This document shows, one piece after another, positions 13,901 to 24,291 of a DNA stretch of 64,000 nt; within the stretch, counting starts at the first letter, position 1, and each line of letters begins with the position of its first letter. Both the position numbers and the translations under genes were made by a program. The stretch covers positions 44,637,001-44,701,000 of the forward strand of contig CM074858.1 in the NCBI GenBank assembly GCA_037501455.1, read 5' to 3'. The DNA is from Lantana camara. Taxonomy: Eukaryota; Streptophyta; Magnoliopsida; Lamiales; Verbenaceae. The notes beneath the pieces are model-generated. The model was not told the origin of the DNA and did not search any database. It saw nothing but the letters and a program-made list of their open reading frames with translations.

Positions 13901-14271
13901 TGAATATTGCATGTGTGTGTGGGTATATAGATATTTTGTAACTTTCTAAATTATACAATTGATCCCTTTAGTTTAATTAATTGTAATCAAGTCCCAATTA
14001 TTAATTAGATCAATTGAGTCCGAATTGAAATGCAATTAGATTGGAATTAGACACTTGGATCATGCTCGTAAATTAAATTACCAAGTACGTGCACATAGTG
14101 TAACATAAATCGAAGACAAGTTCATGTATTTGCAATTAATCACACAATTAAATAATTTAAACACATAAAATCAATTAAGTCAAATAGTTAAATAATTAAA
14201 ACACGTAACACTCGGTCTAACCTCACTTGTGACGTCATTCCTGATTAGTCTTAAAAACAAGGGGCTTCACA
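13901..14271 (-). mobile_element. Reverse LTR B, end piece
   Basis: Third piece of LTR B after LTR D. It ends in GGGGCTTCACA, a degraded form of the usual GGGGCGTTACA. Confidence 0.55.
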
Positions 14272-14434
14272 TTAATTGTTTTGCGCGCTCTGGTTCGTCT
14301 TTAGTCCTGCTTAGCCTAGTGTGTGTGTAGATCCCCATTCACTTAGACTTTGACTCACGTATGGACTTTCATTTCATATGTAGGTTCGGGTCTAGGTGCG
14401 GGGCATGTAGTGGCCCACCGCTCTGGGCTCTACA
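14272..14434 (+). mobile_element. Second forward LTR 3' end fragment
   Basis: A diverged copy of 4331-4505: TTGCGCGCTCTG, then TTAGTCCTGCTTAGC, a short TG run, CATTTCATATGT and GGTGCGGGGCATG, ending CTCTACA. Together with LTR B it repeats the order reverse LTR - forward LTR end seen at 1127-4505, which suggests an old tandem duplication. Confidence 0.6.
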
Positions 14435-14676
14435 AATTATCACCTCTTAATTAAAGTTTTTGGACTTCAAAGAATCATAGGACACAATTTTTAAATTTAA
14501 TTGAAGTTTTTTGAGGCACTTTTAGCTTGAGTAAGTTTTCCTCCAATAAACTTAAACCAAGTTTACTAGATTCCAAAATATAGTTCAAATGAATGCCTCA
14601 AATTATAAATCAAGTTTACTCTATTCCAAAATCTGGTACTATAGATTGACTCAATTTATATCAAACCATAAGCTTT
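14435..14676. other. AT-rich flank left of the CACTA element
   Basis: No gene, RNA or element end seen. It runs up to the TTT target duplication (14674-14676) of the CACTA element. Confidence 0.5.
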
Positions 14677-14704
14677 CACTACAAGAAAATAGCGTTGTTC
14701 CGAC
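14677..14704 (+). repeat. CACTA left terminal inverted repeat
   Basis: CACTACAAGAAAA followed by TAGCGTTGTTCCGAC. It matches the reverse complement of 54364-54391 at about 24 of 28 positions. Confidence 0.85.
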
Positions 14705-15275
14705 AAAATGGACTTTGTCAGAATTCCGAGGGAACACTGACGATATTTTGACGGACTGGAAAAAAAATAAAAAAAAAAAAAGAAAAGAAAACAAATTCGT
14801 CGATAAACTGTCGAGAAAACTAAGGAAAATTTCAGAAAATGTTCCATCGGAAGTTTGTCGATAATGTGTAATTGAATTAAAAAAACAAAAAAAACTGGAT
14901 TTTATAATGCAAAGCAAATTATAATTTCCTTTTATTACTAATTTATACCTTGATAATTTTTTTAAAAAAAACTTATAATTTTTCGACGAAAATATTCATC
15001 GGAATTCCGTCGGAAAATTTAGAACGTCTTTTTTAAAAAATAAAACAAATTTACCGATGGATACTCCCGTCGTTAAATCGAACTTATAATTTTGAAAAAT
15101 AATTACTTTCCGACGGATTTCTCCGTGGCTATCATTACAGAAGGTTTAAATTCTTAAAAAAATAAAAAGAAAATATCTTCTCTCATTTAATTCGTCTCTC
15201 ATTTGGAACTCGTTTACTTTTATTAAAAAGGTTGGTGGGATTTTATTTTATTTTTTTTTAGAAAAAAAGGAAATA

Positions 15276-16040
15276 CTATTTCCCAAATAGTAAGGCATCT
15301 AGACCAAAATTATCATCCCCAAAATTATCTTTATCAAAATCCTCACTATCTTCATCTTTGTAAGTTAATGACCAATCGAAATAAACTTCATCTGATAAAG
15401 ACTTCTTCAAAACTCTAGGTCTTTCACTAAAATTTTGTAAGGACGATGCATACTCCGTGATTTTATTGAGTGAGTTTGAACGTCTATAAAGTGCCATCTG
15501 CTTAATTGTTGCTAAATCATCTTCCATGACCTGCCTCTCCAAGTTTCTATTAATTTCTTCTAACGCATCTTCCTTCGTTTTCTCTTCCGGATAAACACAC
15601 TTAATTGCATAAGTAGAACTCATCTTTGGGCTAACTTGAACCATCGTATTTTCTGCTGAATCCATCGAAGATTGTGGTTGCTCTAAACAATCTCCAATAA
15701 CTGCTCCAATAACCGATTTAATCTTTGGCGGAGACCGCTCCGAGGTCAATGCTGTTGAGTTCTGCAAATGTACCGGGGTGCTTGCTTTCTTCTCAGACTT
15801 TGATCGGTTTCTTTTCTTCTTGGTTTTTTTATTTATTGGGAAAACACGGTCCACGATCTCATCGACAAATGCATCAATCCCAGCAACCCATTCCCTATTA
15901 ACTTCTTCCTCATCCACTGAATCCTCCTCAACAAAACGTTGGTTTGCATGATTTTGTGCCTCTATTTCTAATTCTTCTCGCTTCTCTATTTCCCGGGTTT
16001 CACGAAGCATGCGTAAATCCCGGGATATGGCTGTCTCCAT
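15276..16040 (-). CDS. Unrecognised 254-aa acidic/basic protein in the CACTA left arm
   Basis: An uninterrupted frame of 254 codons from ATG at 16040 (METAISRDL). It stays open 11 codons further upstream, but without another ATG; AGCAG/GTGAGT just upstream could be a splice donor, so the ATG is only a likely start. Visible features: a charged, probably helical N-terminus rich in Arg and Glu (residues 6-45), a Lys-rich block KKTKKKRNRSKSEKK resembling a nuclear localisation signal, a Ser/Thr-rich middle, and an acidic tail (DEDSEDFDKDNFGDDNFG) ending LLFGK. No DDE catalytic domain, zinc finger or membrane segment is seen. It points toward the left terminus of the CACTA element. It could be an element-encoded accessory protein or a captured host gene piece. 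I do not recognise the family. Confidence 0.45.
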   Translation of the reverse strand: METAISRDLRMLRETREIEKREELEIEAQNHANQRFVEEDSVDEEEVNREWVAGIDAFVDEIVDRVFPINKKTKKKRNRSKSEKKASTPVHLQNSTALTSERSPPKIKSVIGAVIGDCLEQPQSSMDSAENTMVQVSPKMSSTYAIKCVYPEEKTKEDALEEINRNLERQVMEDDLATIKQMALYRRSNSLNKITEYASSLQNFSERPRVLKKSLSDEVYFDWSLTYKDEDSEDFDKDNFGDDNFGLDALLFGK

Positions 16041-16137
16041 ATTGAAAGGTGGCGCGACGGCGCTTAAACTCACCTGCTTTGTTGACGGTTTCTGGGTGGC
16101 CGGTATAAGGTGAGTCTCCGATGACTGTTGGAAGGAT

Positions 16138-16261
16138 TGTTGGAAATATGCCTTGTATAAATTAATTAGTTGTTGGAGAATTAATTAATAAATATACAAA
16201 TGCATATGAAGAGTTGTTTGGAAAATGTGCATTGGTGTTTGTCCCACATTGGAAGAATAAC
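16138..16261 (+). mobile_element. Possible copia-type LTR 5' fragment
   Basis: Starts TGTTGGAAATATGCC and has TGTCCCACATTGG near 16239, a combination common at the 5' ends of plant copia-type LTRs. It is cut off by the gypsy LTR at 16262. TTTGGGGCTTTGGCCC at 51457, across the nest, could be its continuation. Tentative. Confidence 0.3.
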
Positions 16262-18920
16262 TGTAACGGCCCGGTTTCCGGATGAACAGGTAAGCACGCC
16301 ACGTGTGCGTTTTGAGCGTAGGTTTATTTTATTTTTTTAATTTATAATATATTTTTACGTGGCATTCATATTTTTATAAATTTCACGAAACATTATTTAT
16401 GTTAATTATTTGAATTCATATCATTGAAAATATGATTTCATGACACGAAAAATATTTATTGCATGAAACAATTGCCGAGAGTAGTTCAAATGGCCAAATT
16501 GTCCCTAGTTAAATATTTTCCAAAATTCTAGGGACTTAATTGCTAATCCTTTAAGGACTTAATTGATCTTATTTTAAAACCTCGTATACTCAATCGGATA
16601 GATTGAGTTCTTCAAGGATTAATTGGCAATTTGGCAAATTTCACAAAAATCAAGATGATGAATTACGTATCATCTCTTCTCCCACATTCCTTGATCATTT
16701 CTATCCAAAATTTGCCAAAACTTATTCATCTCTCTCTCGGTTCCAAAGAAGAGAAAAGGGAAGAGTGATTTTTCAATCAATCATCAAGATTTCAAGAGAT
16801 CATCCAAGTTTTAGCAAATTGATCATCATCATCATCATCATCCTTCTTCATTTCTTTCACCTTCAAGGTTGGTAGCATGGAAGGGATGATTTTTTATTGT
16901 GTTTGACATGCTAGGGTTTAGGAATTTCATGTTATATGAATTATGTGTTGTGCAAAGCATGATTCTAGGATCATATCATGAATTATTGCATGATTTCTAG
17001 CTTGAATATGTGAATATTGGGCATGGATGATCAAGGTTGATCATAAGCTTGAAACCTTGAAAGCTTGAAGATATAGCATGTTTTATGGGTTTAAATGTCA
17101 TATTAGTGTCTATTGAACATGTATGCATCATATTTCCAGAAATTATGGCTTTTGGAGATCAAAAATGGATTGTTGATGCTTTGTTTGTGCTTTGCCGAGA
17201 GCTTCCCCTGTTTCTGCTCTGTTTTTCAGTTGCAGAAACTGGGAACGACCGTTCCCAGCCTCAAGGCTTTGTGGGAACGGCCGTTCCCATTCCTTTTCAA
17301 AATTTAGGCGGCCGAGCATGGGAACGGCCGTTCCCATTTTTGGCCTTGCGCCGGAAGGGCCGTTCCCAGCTCAAAGGCGCGTTTTTAAGGGGAAAAACGC
17401 TGGCACGTTTTGGGGAACTCTTGGGAACGACCGTTCCCATTTTACAAAGGGACCCGGAACGGCCGTTCCCACCTGGACATGCAGAACAAAAGTTTCTGCA
17501 TAAATTTACGAAAATAGCCCCTCGATCCAACGACTTCTTTAACCCCGAATTGCTATAATATGTGCTAATATGATGTGAAACGACATGTTATCATACCACA
17601 TTGCATTTTCATGATCGTCTCGACACATTTCCGCCGTTCGTCATATTTTGGTCATTGTAGTTCATGTCTCACGTACGTACGTCGTATTTGCACAGGTCAC
17701 GAGGGCGTGGACGGGGAGCAAGCTCCTTAGAACGCTTATTTATTATATTTTGCAAGAAAGGTGAGGTTTTGTTTTGGTAAAACGAACCCTATAACCCTTA
17801 TGTGCTAGTTTTCGGCCAAAACGTATTATACTTATAAATGATTTTCAAACCATGAACATTTCCAAGCAAGAAAGTATTGATTATCATGATTTCAAGCATG
17901 TTTGGCGAGTACATGATTGCACGTGGGCCCGAGGGTAATTCTTGAGCCAACCGGGAAAGCAAGGACTGACGGGTAACTCCTGAATTATCCTCACATTGTT
18001 GGGATCACCCCCGAAGCCACTAGGAGATTAGTGGTGGAAGGAGTTCCGTGTCTAGAGGGTCATGTCCTCTACACACACCATGTCGTGGATAGTCGAGCCT
18101 TGCAAACTCGCTATCACCCGGAGGAAGAAGGAGACTGGGGATTAATCCGGCATGTCGGGTTATTGCATGATTTCAAGCATGAACTTGGTTATATGAGCAC
18201 TAAATAAATTGCATGATCACGTATTTATCAAGCAAGCAAGCATGATCACGTATTGTTCACGATTGGGAGTTCGGTTGGAGATTGCCCTTGCTCGCCGGGG
18301 CCACATGTTCATGACATTGACAAGCATGATTAAATAAACGTGTTAAAATGATTGGTTGTAATCTCGGGCAAAGATTAACTTCTTGAATTACATATCTATT
18401 TTATGCTAAAGTCTTCACCCGAGGCTACAACTTGCATGTGACGTGTGTTATATATATTTATTGCCCCTCACTCAGTCTTCGGTAGACTGATACTTCACTT
18501 TTCAGGTACCTTTTGAGCGTGGTCGTGCTAGGCGGGCGTTGTTCGAGTCTTTTGCATCTTCACGAGTCTAGCACCTTTCATGTATAATACTTTGAGACAT
18601 TTCATGTTATGCTCGTTATTGTCACATTTTGAATACTTACTGATGTATATTATCCAGATATGATAATGTATTGGTAGTTAATGGGTACCTATATGTATCT
18701 ATGTAATAAATATGGTACCTATATATATGAATGACTTTATTGCTTCCGCTTTTCTATTCATGTTTGCATTGATTATGTTGGGGAGAGTGTCCCGCCTAGC
18801 TCGTCATTTTTATTGTCACCCGTTCGCTGTGGTCTTGGTTTATGTATGAACTGTCCATTTCATACGTGGATCGAGGCTATAGTGCGGGGGATGTGGCGCC
18901 TTGGGGTTTAGGGTGCTACA
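16262..18920 (+). mobile_element. Forward gypsy-type LTR (2.66 kb)
   Basis: Begins TGTAACGGCCCGG and ends GGGTGCTACA. It has the order of parts seen in G's LTR: palindrome array (17240-17471), hairpin before ACCCGGAGGAAGAAGG (18088-18131), CCCCTCACTCAGTC, GCTAGGCGGG, CATTTCATACG and GTGCGGGGGATGTGGCGCC. The flanks ATAAC and TCTAC do not form a duplication and no PBS follows, so it is a solo LTR with a lost duplication or a recombined copy. Confidence 0.75.
17240..17471. repeat. Six-site GGGAACGGCCGTTCCC palindrome array
   Basis: Sites at 17240-17257, 17272-17289, 17319-17336, about 17352-17367, 17422-17439 and 17454-17471. The second and third are perfect 18-bp palindromes TGGGAACGGCCGTTCCCA; the others have one or a few changes. 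Spacing and number match the arrays in G and F. Confidence 0.9.
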
Positions 18921-21411
18921 TCTACATAAGGCAGACAGCTTTATATATTAAAATGTTGTGTATGTTGTTAAATTGTGGAACTCGGTTGAGTACTTGATTC
19001 TTTAGTTGAGATGTCTTTTCCACTTGCTGCCGCTACGGCTCGATATTCCCATTCTTGATAGCCATTTCTACCCTTGTGTTCATAAATCATTATTAATCAC
19101 CACGTCTTTATAACCGTTTGAATCTCAGATTCACCGGTTGAACTATTCCTAGGCCGATTCCCACATTCACTTCCAGACTTTGAATATTGAAAGTAACCCT
19201 GAGTTTCTGGTCAAAGAGTGGTTGTATATTTAAGCTTAAGAGTCTGGCTTGGTGCTTCAAGCAACTTCTTATCCGACAAACAGAGAGAACCGGTTTTACC
19301 ATTTTCTCGACCTTCGTAATCAAAATAAAACATCTTCCCGAAGCAAAGATCCTAACTCTTTTGTTTGAAACTCGAAAGTAGCACTTCTATTCCCTTAGAA
19401 GATAGCACGACAGATATTTAATACGGAAGAGAATCCAGGTTGTTATTCCATGAGTTTTACGCAAAAACCGAAGGAATCAGGTCCTAGTGAAACGTCTTCC
19501 TTTGATCCCTGAAATTTGATGACATACCTACCAACTCTGCGAAATATCTTTGAAAGAGAGGATCAATCAATCTTCCATTTTTCTGAAGTGTTCATGGTAA
19601 ACTGGTATATTTATGGAGGCGACGGCGACAGCACGGATGAGAGCACGGTGTGCTATCACAGGCATCTCTAGGGTATAAGTAATAACTTCGTAAGAAAACT
19701 CTTGTCGGAGTTAACCTACCAAAACTTGAGATTGATTCCGGATATCACCCAAACTGAATCCTTTTCTATTTACTGAGTCAAATTATATCCTGAGGTTGTC
19801 GGAGGATTGCAGACAGTGTACCCACTTTCCTGAAGATGATAATAGAACAAAGGTACTGTCGATGATGGGACTTTTCTTTGTGTAAAAGGGAGAAAAGCTT
19901 AAATTATTGAAGACTTCTTTCACATGGTTCTGATAGAGGTTTCCAGGAAGAATTGATTCTCTGAAAATTCCCAACTTCCTCGAGTGCTATCTAACTTCAG
20001 ACTTGAACTTATTTTCAGACCGGCTCTCCCCCTTTAAGAAAATAGAAATTTTCTTATCCTTTAGATTCCTTCTATCATTTCCCACTTGCAAGCTTCTCTG
20101 CTGACTCAATTCCCGTAACCTTTTCCTCGTCCTACTTGTTATTAATCAAGATTTTGATTGATGATCATTTTCCAATTCTTTCTGCTAGCAACATACTCAA
20201 CTTGAAGCTCCCTGACTGTCACCACTTTGGTTTGATGTTAAAATTCTTCAACATCCTACACTCACCTAATGCTTTCCAGCGAATTGGCATTTACAAGTTC
20301 GGCACCATAGTCCGAACAAGAAAGTTACTTTCTTACTCCCAAATGCATCTCCAAAGTACTGATTAATTTCTGAAGGTTGAAGGACCCCCTGAACATTTAT
20401 CTGCTTGGACTTATCAACCTTTCCCTGTTCCAAAATTTTCCAAATATTTATATCATACCCACTCCTACTAAATCCTGGATCAATAAATTCTCACAGTCCC
20501 AAATATTTTTAATCTTCAAGCAAAATCAAATGACCCGATTCCCAACACGATAACCAATGATTCAGAAATCTCCTCTTTAAAATTCAAGTTATAGAAATAG
20601 GGGCAAGGATTGTGCAGAGTATAGGAGAGCCTATTCACAATAAACACTAAATAATGCATGATGGTTAAGGTGCTAATGCACATATTGCCACCAATTGAAA
20701 ATGCAAGATATTAGAACAATTATATCATTTTGAAGATACACGTATAGATAAGGAAATGCAAGTAATATAAATAATTTGAACATGTACTCAAGGTATCAAG
20801 TAGGAAAGTTCGAATACAATTAAAACAAGGTTTATAAATGAGAAGCAATTTAATTAACAATTATGATGCACGTGCTTATGAATGAATTGAAGAACCTGGC
20901 ACCGTAGAAATATTGAGCTCGGTTCTGGTGTCCATTCTTGGTTGACCGAATTGCAACTTGGTTCAAACGGTTGACCAATCTCTTAAATCTTCAAAATTCC
21001 CAGGCCTTGATTTATATATTTCCCGAAACCTGTCACTCACAACTCAATTGAAACTAAATGCATGCGGATAAGACGTGCTCATGCCACATAGTTGTCACAT
21101 AATTAGTATCGATAACTAGAATTTAATATAAAATGCGACAAGTAATTCATCAATACTTAAACTAAACACGTTGATCATATAAAATTCAAGTAAGTTGAAG
21201 CCAATTAATCAACAATAGCAAACAAGTATCGATAAGATGCTCAAGTTATTCAAGAATTCAAGAAATTCAAAGAATTCAAGTAGACAATTAATTTCAAATA
21301 AAATGCAAGACTCTTAATTTGTCAAGTAATTCCTATGCCGTACGACCTAGACTTGACACGACACGACACGAGAACCTCGGTTTTGCAACCGGGCTCTGAT
21401 ACCACCTTAGA
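18921..21411 (-). mobile_element. Extra partial internal region of element F
   Basis: From 18982 to 21411 this is a near copy of 46327-48771 (the PBS-side internal region of F). It ends in a reverse PBS, GCTCTGATACCA, at 21393-21404, seven bases from an LTR. No gag or pol motif is readable on either strand; the short open frames have no family features. The first 61 bases (18921-18981) do not match anything recognised. Confidence 0.65.
21393..21404 (-). promoter_or_regulatory. Primer binding site (initiator Met tRNA), reverse
   Basis: GCTCTGATACCA is the reverse complement of TGGTATCAGAGC, the usual plant initiator-Met tRNA primer site. It lies beside LTR 21412-24083. Confidence 0.9.
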
Positions 21412-22120
21412 TGTAACACCCCGGACACGTGGAGGTGCCACACCCCCGCACTATAGATCAATCCACGCACGAAACGGCCAATCCGTACATGAACCAACCT
21501 ATAGCGAACGGGTGACAATGCAATACACGACAAGCTAGGCGGGATCACTAATACATGCAACAAAATAAAGCGGAAGCATTAACTAGTTTCTATCAAATAT
21601 TTCCATCTATCCAATCACGACATTTCTCATTTTCCAAATAAGATATATTCTAAAGTTACATATCAATACATTATCATCTTCAATTAAGCAATAACAATAA
21701 CTACAATTCCATAACCAACAATAATAATTAAATACACGAACCACGGATGACATGACTACATGAACTGGACTCGACCGCCTAGCGTGCACCTGCAATAACC
21801 TGAAAGGTGGAGTCGTCAGTCTGTGAAGACCGAGTAAGGGGTTTATATACATATTAGCGCAGATAACATGCAAGTCATATTCTCGGGTAAAGATTTATAA
21901 AAGATAAATATACAAGCTCAATAATAATATAGCTTCGCCCGAGAATACAACTATCAATATTAAATACTTGTTCTTTCATGCAATCGATGAACATGCTTGC
22001 TTGCTTGTTAATCATTAGGTGATCATGCAATTCAATTATCGTGAAATCTTGCGATATTGTAATCAATTAGCACATTCATGGAATGGAAATCATGCAATCA
22101 ATACATGGCTTGCTTGTAAC

Positions 22121-22424
22121 ACGATAGGGTTTGTTCCTCCTGTGGTTGGACGGACAACCACCAGCTCTAAGACTAGCCCAGCGCCCTCGCTAAGGAGAAC
22201 CTGGCCAGGAGAACACAGGTACACGATAAGGCTTTGTTCTTCTTGTGGTTGGACGGACAACCACCAGCCCGAAGACCAGCCCAGCGCCCTCACTAAGGAG
22301 GACCTGGCCAAGAGAACACACGTACACGATAGGGTATTGTTCTTCCTGGGATTGGACGGACAACCACCGGCCCGAAGACCAACCCAGCACCCTCACTAAG
22401 GAGGACCTGGCCAGGAGAACACAC
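22121..22424. repeat. 102-bp unit repeated three times in F LTR
   Basis: Units begin ACGATA at 22121, 22223 and 22325. Each contains a hairpin around GACGGA; in the first two the arms GTGGTTG/CAACCAC pair perfectly (22142-22161 and 22244-22263), in the third one arm is changed. The same triplication is at 49494-49797. The unit is a multiple of three, so open frames cross it, but nothing supports translation. Confidence 0.9.
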
Positions 22425-22918
22425 GAACTTGCTGTCATGAACATGGCTTGCTTGATTCATGCACACTAACATAACCTACTTGCTTGATTCATGAACAATA
22501 ACATAACTTCAAATGACAAGTGCATTCATGAAATTATAAATATAAATACCTTTGGCCAAAAATCACATAAAGGTTATACGGGTTCTATATAACTAGAAAT
22601 TAAACCTCACCTGACAGGCGACACACGACTCGTGAATGCGTGAACGTGCTCATGCTTGATAATCTCCGCCCTGGAGAATAACTGGACAAGAAACGGGACA
22701 ATGTACGTGCATGAGACCACAATTCAAGCATATTATCTCATATAATGACGCACAGCATGATCATGTACGAGGCATCGAGCAAAACACAATGTAGCATGTA
22801 AATATCACGTTTTGGCATGTAATCATTCATATAATAACAATTTGAGGACAAATAACCCATTAGAACGACGTCCCAAAATTTCATTTTTATACAGAAAGTT
22901 TCTGCACTACCAGAGAGC

Positions 22919-23122
22919 TGGGAACGGCCGTTCCAGGCTTTAGTGAAAAATGGGAAGGGCCGTTCCCCAGTCCCGAAATGCTCCCCGAAGATGGGAACGA
23001 CCGTTCAGGCTCGCAAGCCAAAGTGGGAACGGTCGTTCCCGTCCTCGCCTCCACGCATCTCTTTCAAATAAATGGGAACGGTCGTTCCCCAATTGCAAAG
23101 GGAACGGGAAGGGATGTTCCCG
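22919..23122. repeat. Six-site GGGAACGGCCGTTCCC palindrome array, F left LTR
   Basis: Sites at 22919-22936, 22951-22968, 22992-23009, 23024-23041, 23073-23090 and 23105-23122, several with one or two changes at the centre (for example GGTC or GACC). Confidence 0.85.
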
Positions 23123-24083
23123 TTACGCAGAAGGTTCAGAAAATAGGGGAGAAGAACAGAGCAAGCACGAAATGAACACCAAATCTCCACAAACACTCAT
23201 AATTCAATTCCAAACATTAAAATTCGTGAAGGGAAATATATATACATGCTTAAAGTGCAATAAAACACAATACAAACATTTGTTTCATGCTTGATCATAT
23301 CAAATCATCAATTTCAAGTTCATACACAAGTCCATCATATATCATCAAATTCTCCAAGAATTCATGCATGATTTCAAACTATGATCAAGTATTCATGCTT
23401 CTAACATCAAGTAGTCAAGCTATTGCATCCAAATCATAACCCTAGCTTCACACATAAATTTCAAGAAATCATGTAAGTGATCTTATATACCTTGAGATGA
23501 AAATAGATGGAAAAAGATGATGAATATGGGTGCTTGAGCTTGAATTCATGAAGTTTCCTAGCAAATTCTAGCTTGAACATGAAGAATTCTCTCCTTCCTC
23601 CTCCAAGGGTTTGGTTCGGTAGAGAGAAGAAAGAAGGGATGATGATTCTTGATGAAATGAAATGAAGAGCAAGGAAGAGATCCATATATCGTTATATTTG
23701 GGGAAAATTATAATATTTGCAATTAAACCCCTCAATTGTATAAGTTATGCAATTAATGATGCAAAGTTTGCACATGATCAATCCAGTCCCTTAATATTTC
23801 ATGCAATTAGGTCCTTAAAGAAAGGGAAATGAGCAATCAAGGACAATTATACGAATTATACAATTTGGACAATTAATTCATGTAAAATTAAATTCTATTT
23901 GTACAAGAATTCTCAAATTGAAATGAATATCATATAATTTTCACGTAATCATGTTGAACATAATTTATAGAAATTAATATAACACATATAAATTAAATAA
24001 ATGAAAATAATAAAATAAAGTCCTAACGCTCAAAACCCACACGTGTCGAGCGTACCTGACTGTCTAAAAATCGGGGCGTTACA

Positions 24084-24291
24084 ACTCTCTCCCCCTTAAG
24101 AGAATCCGTCCTCGGATTCCTTGTCCTGAATTCCTGGAATTTAATTGGCTTTTACATGTTCATCCCACGCGGGTTAGCTACTCCCCGTCAGGGATTAGTT
24201 CGAAAGAGGCCTTCGATCCACCATATCCTCTCATGTGTGAATTCACGACCCTCAACTTTCCGGAACCTAACACTCAAAAGAAAAATCTAAC
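24084..24291 (-). mobile_element. Element F, PPT end of the internal region
   Basis: In minus-strand sense this reads internal DNA, a hairpin (24102-24119, arms GAATCC/GGATTC, loop GTCCTC on the plus strand), the purine tract TTAAGGGGGAGAGAGT (24084-24099), then the LTR start. Element G is inserted at its right edge; the region continues at 34303. Confidence 0.75.

Larger units (their letters stand above)
21412..24083 (-). mobile_element. Element F LTR, left copy (2672 bp)
   Basis: Begins TGTAACACCCCGGACACGTG and ends CGGGGCGTTACA. It is a near copy of 48772-51456; the length difference is 13 bp, matching one insertion near 49137-49150 of the other copy. It has a PBS on its left side and a PPT on its right side, so both neighbours are internal sequence. 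It carries a 102-bp triplication and a six-site palindrome array. Confidence 0.85.

Noticed and set aside
17085..17558. 157-codon open frame and overlapping frames on both strands
   Set aside because: They exist because GGGAACGGCCGTTCCC palindromes keep several frames open at once; the same happens at 22950-23294, 25224-25619 and 50111-50569. No start context, conserved domain or consistent frame among LTR families.
16262..18920. 5' LTR of a complete forward element
   Set aside because: No PBS follows at 18921 and no second forward copy of this LTR lies downstream in the window.
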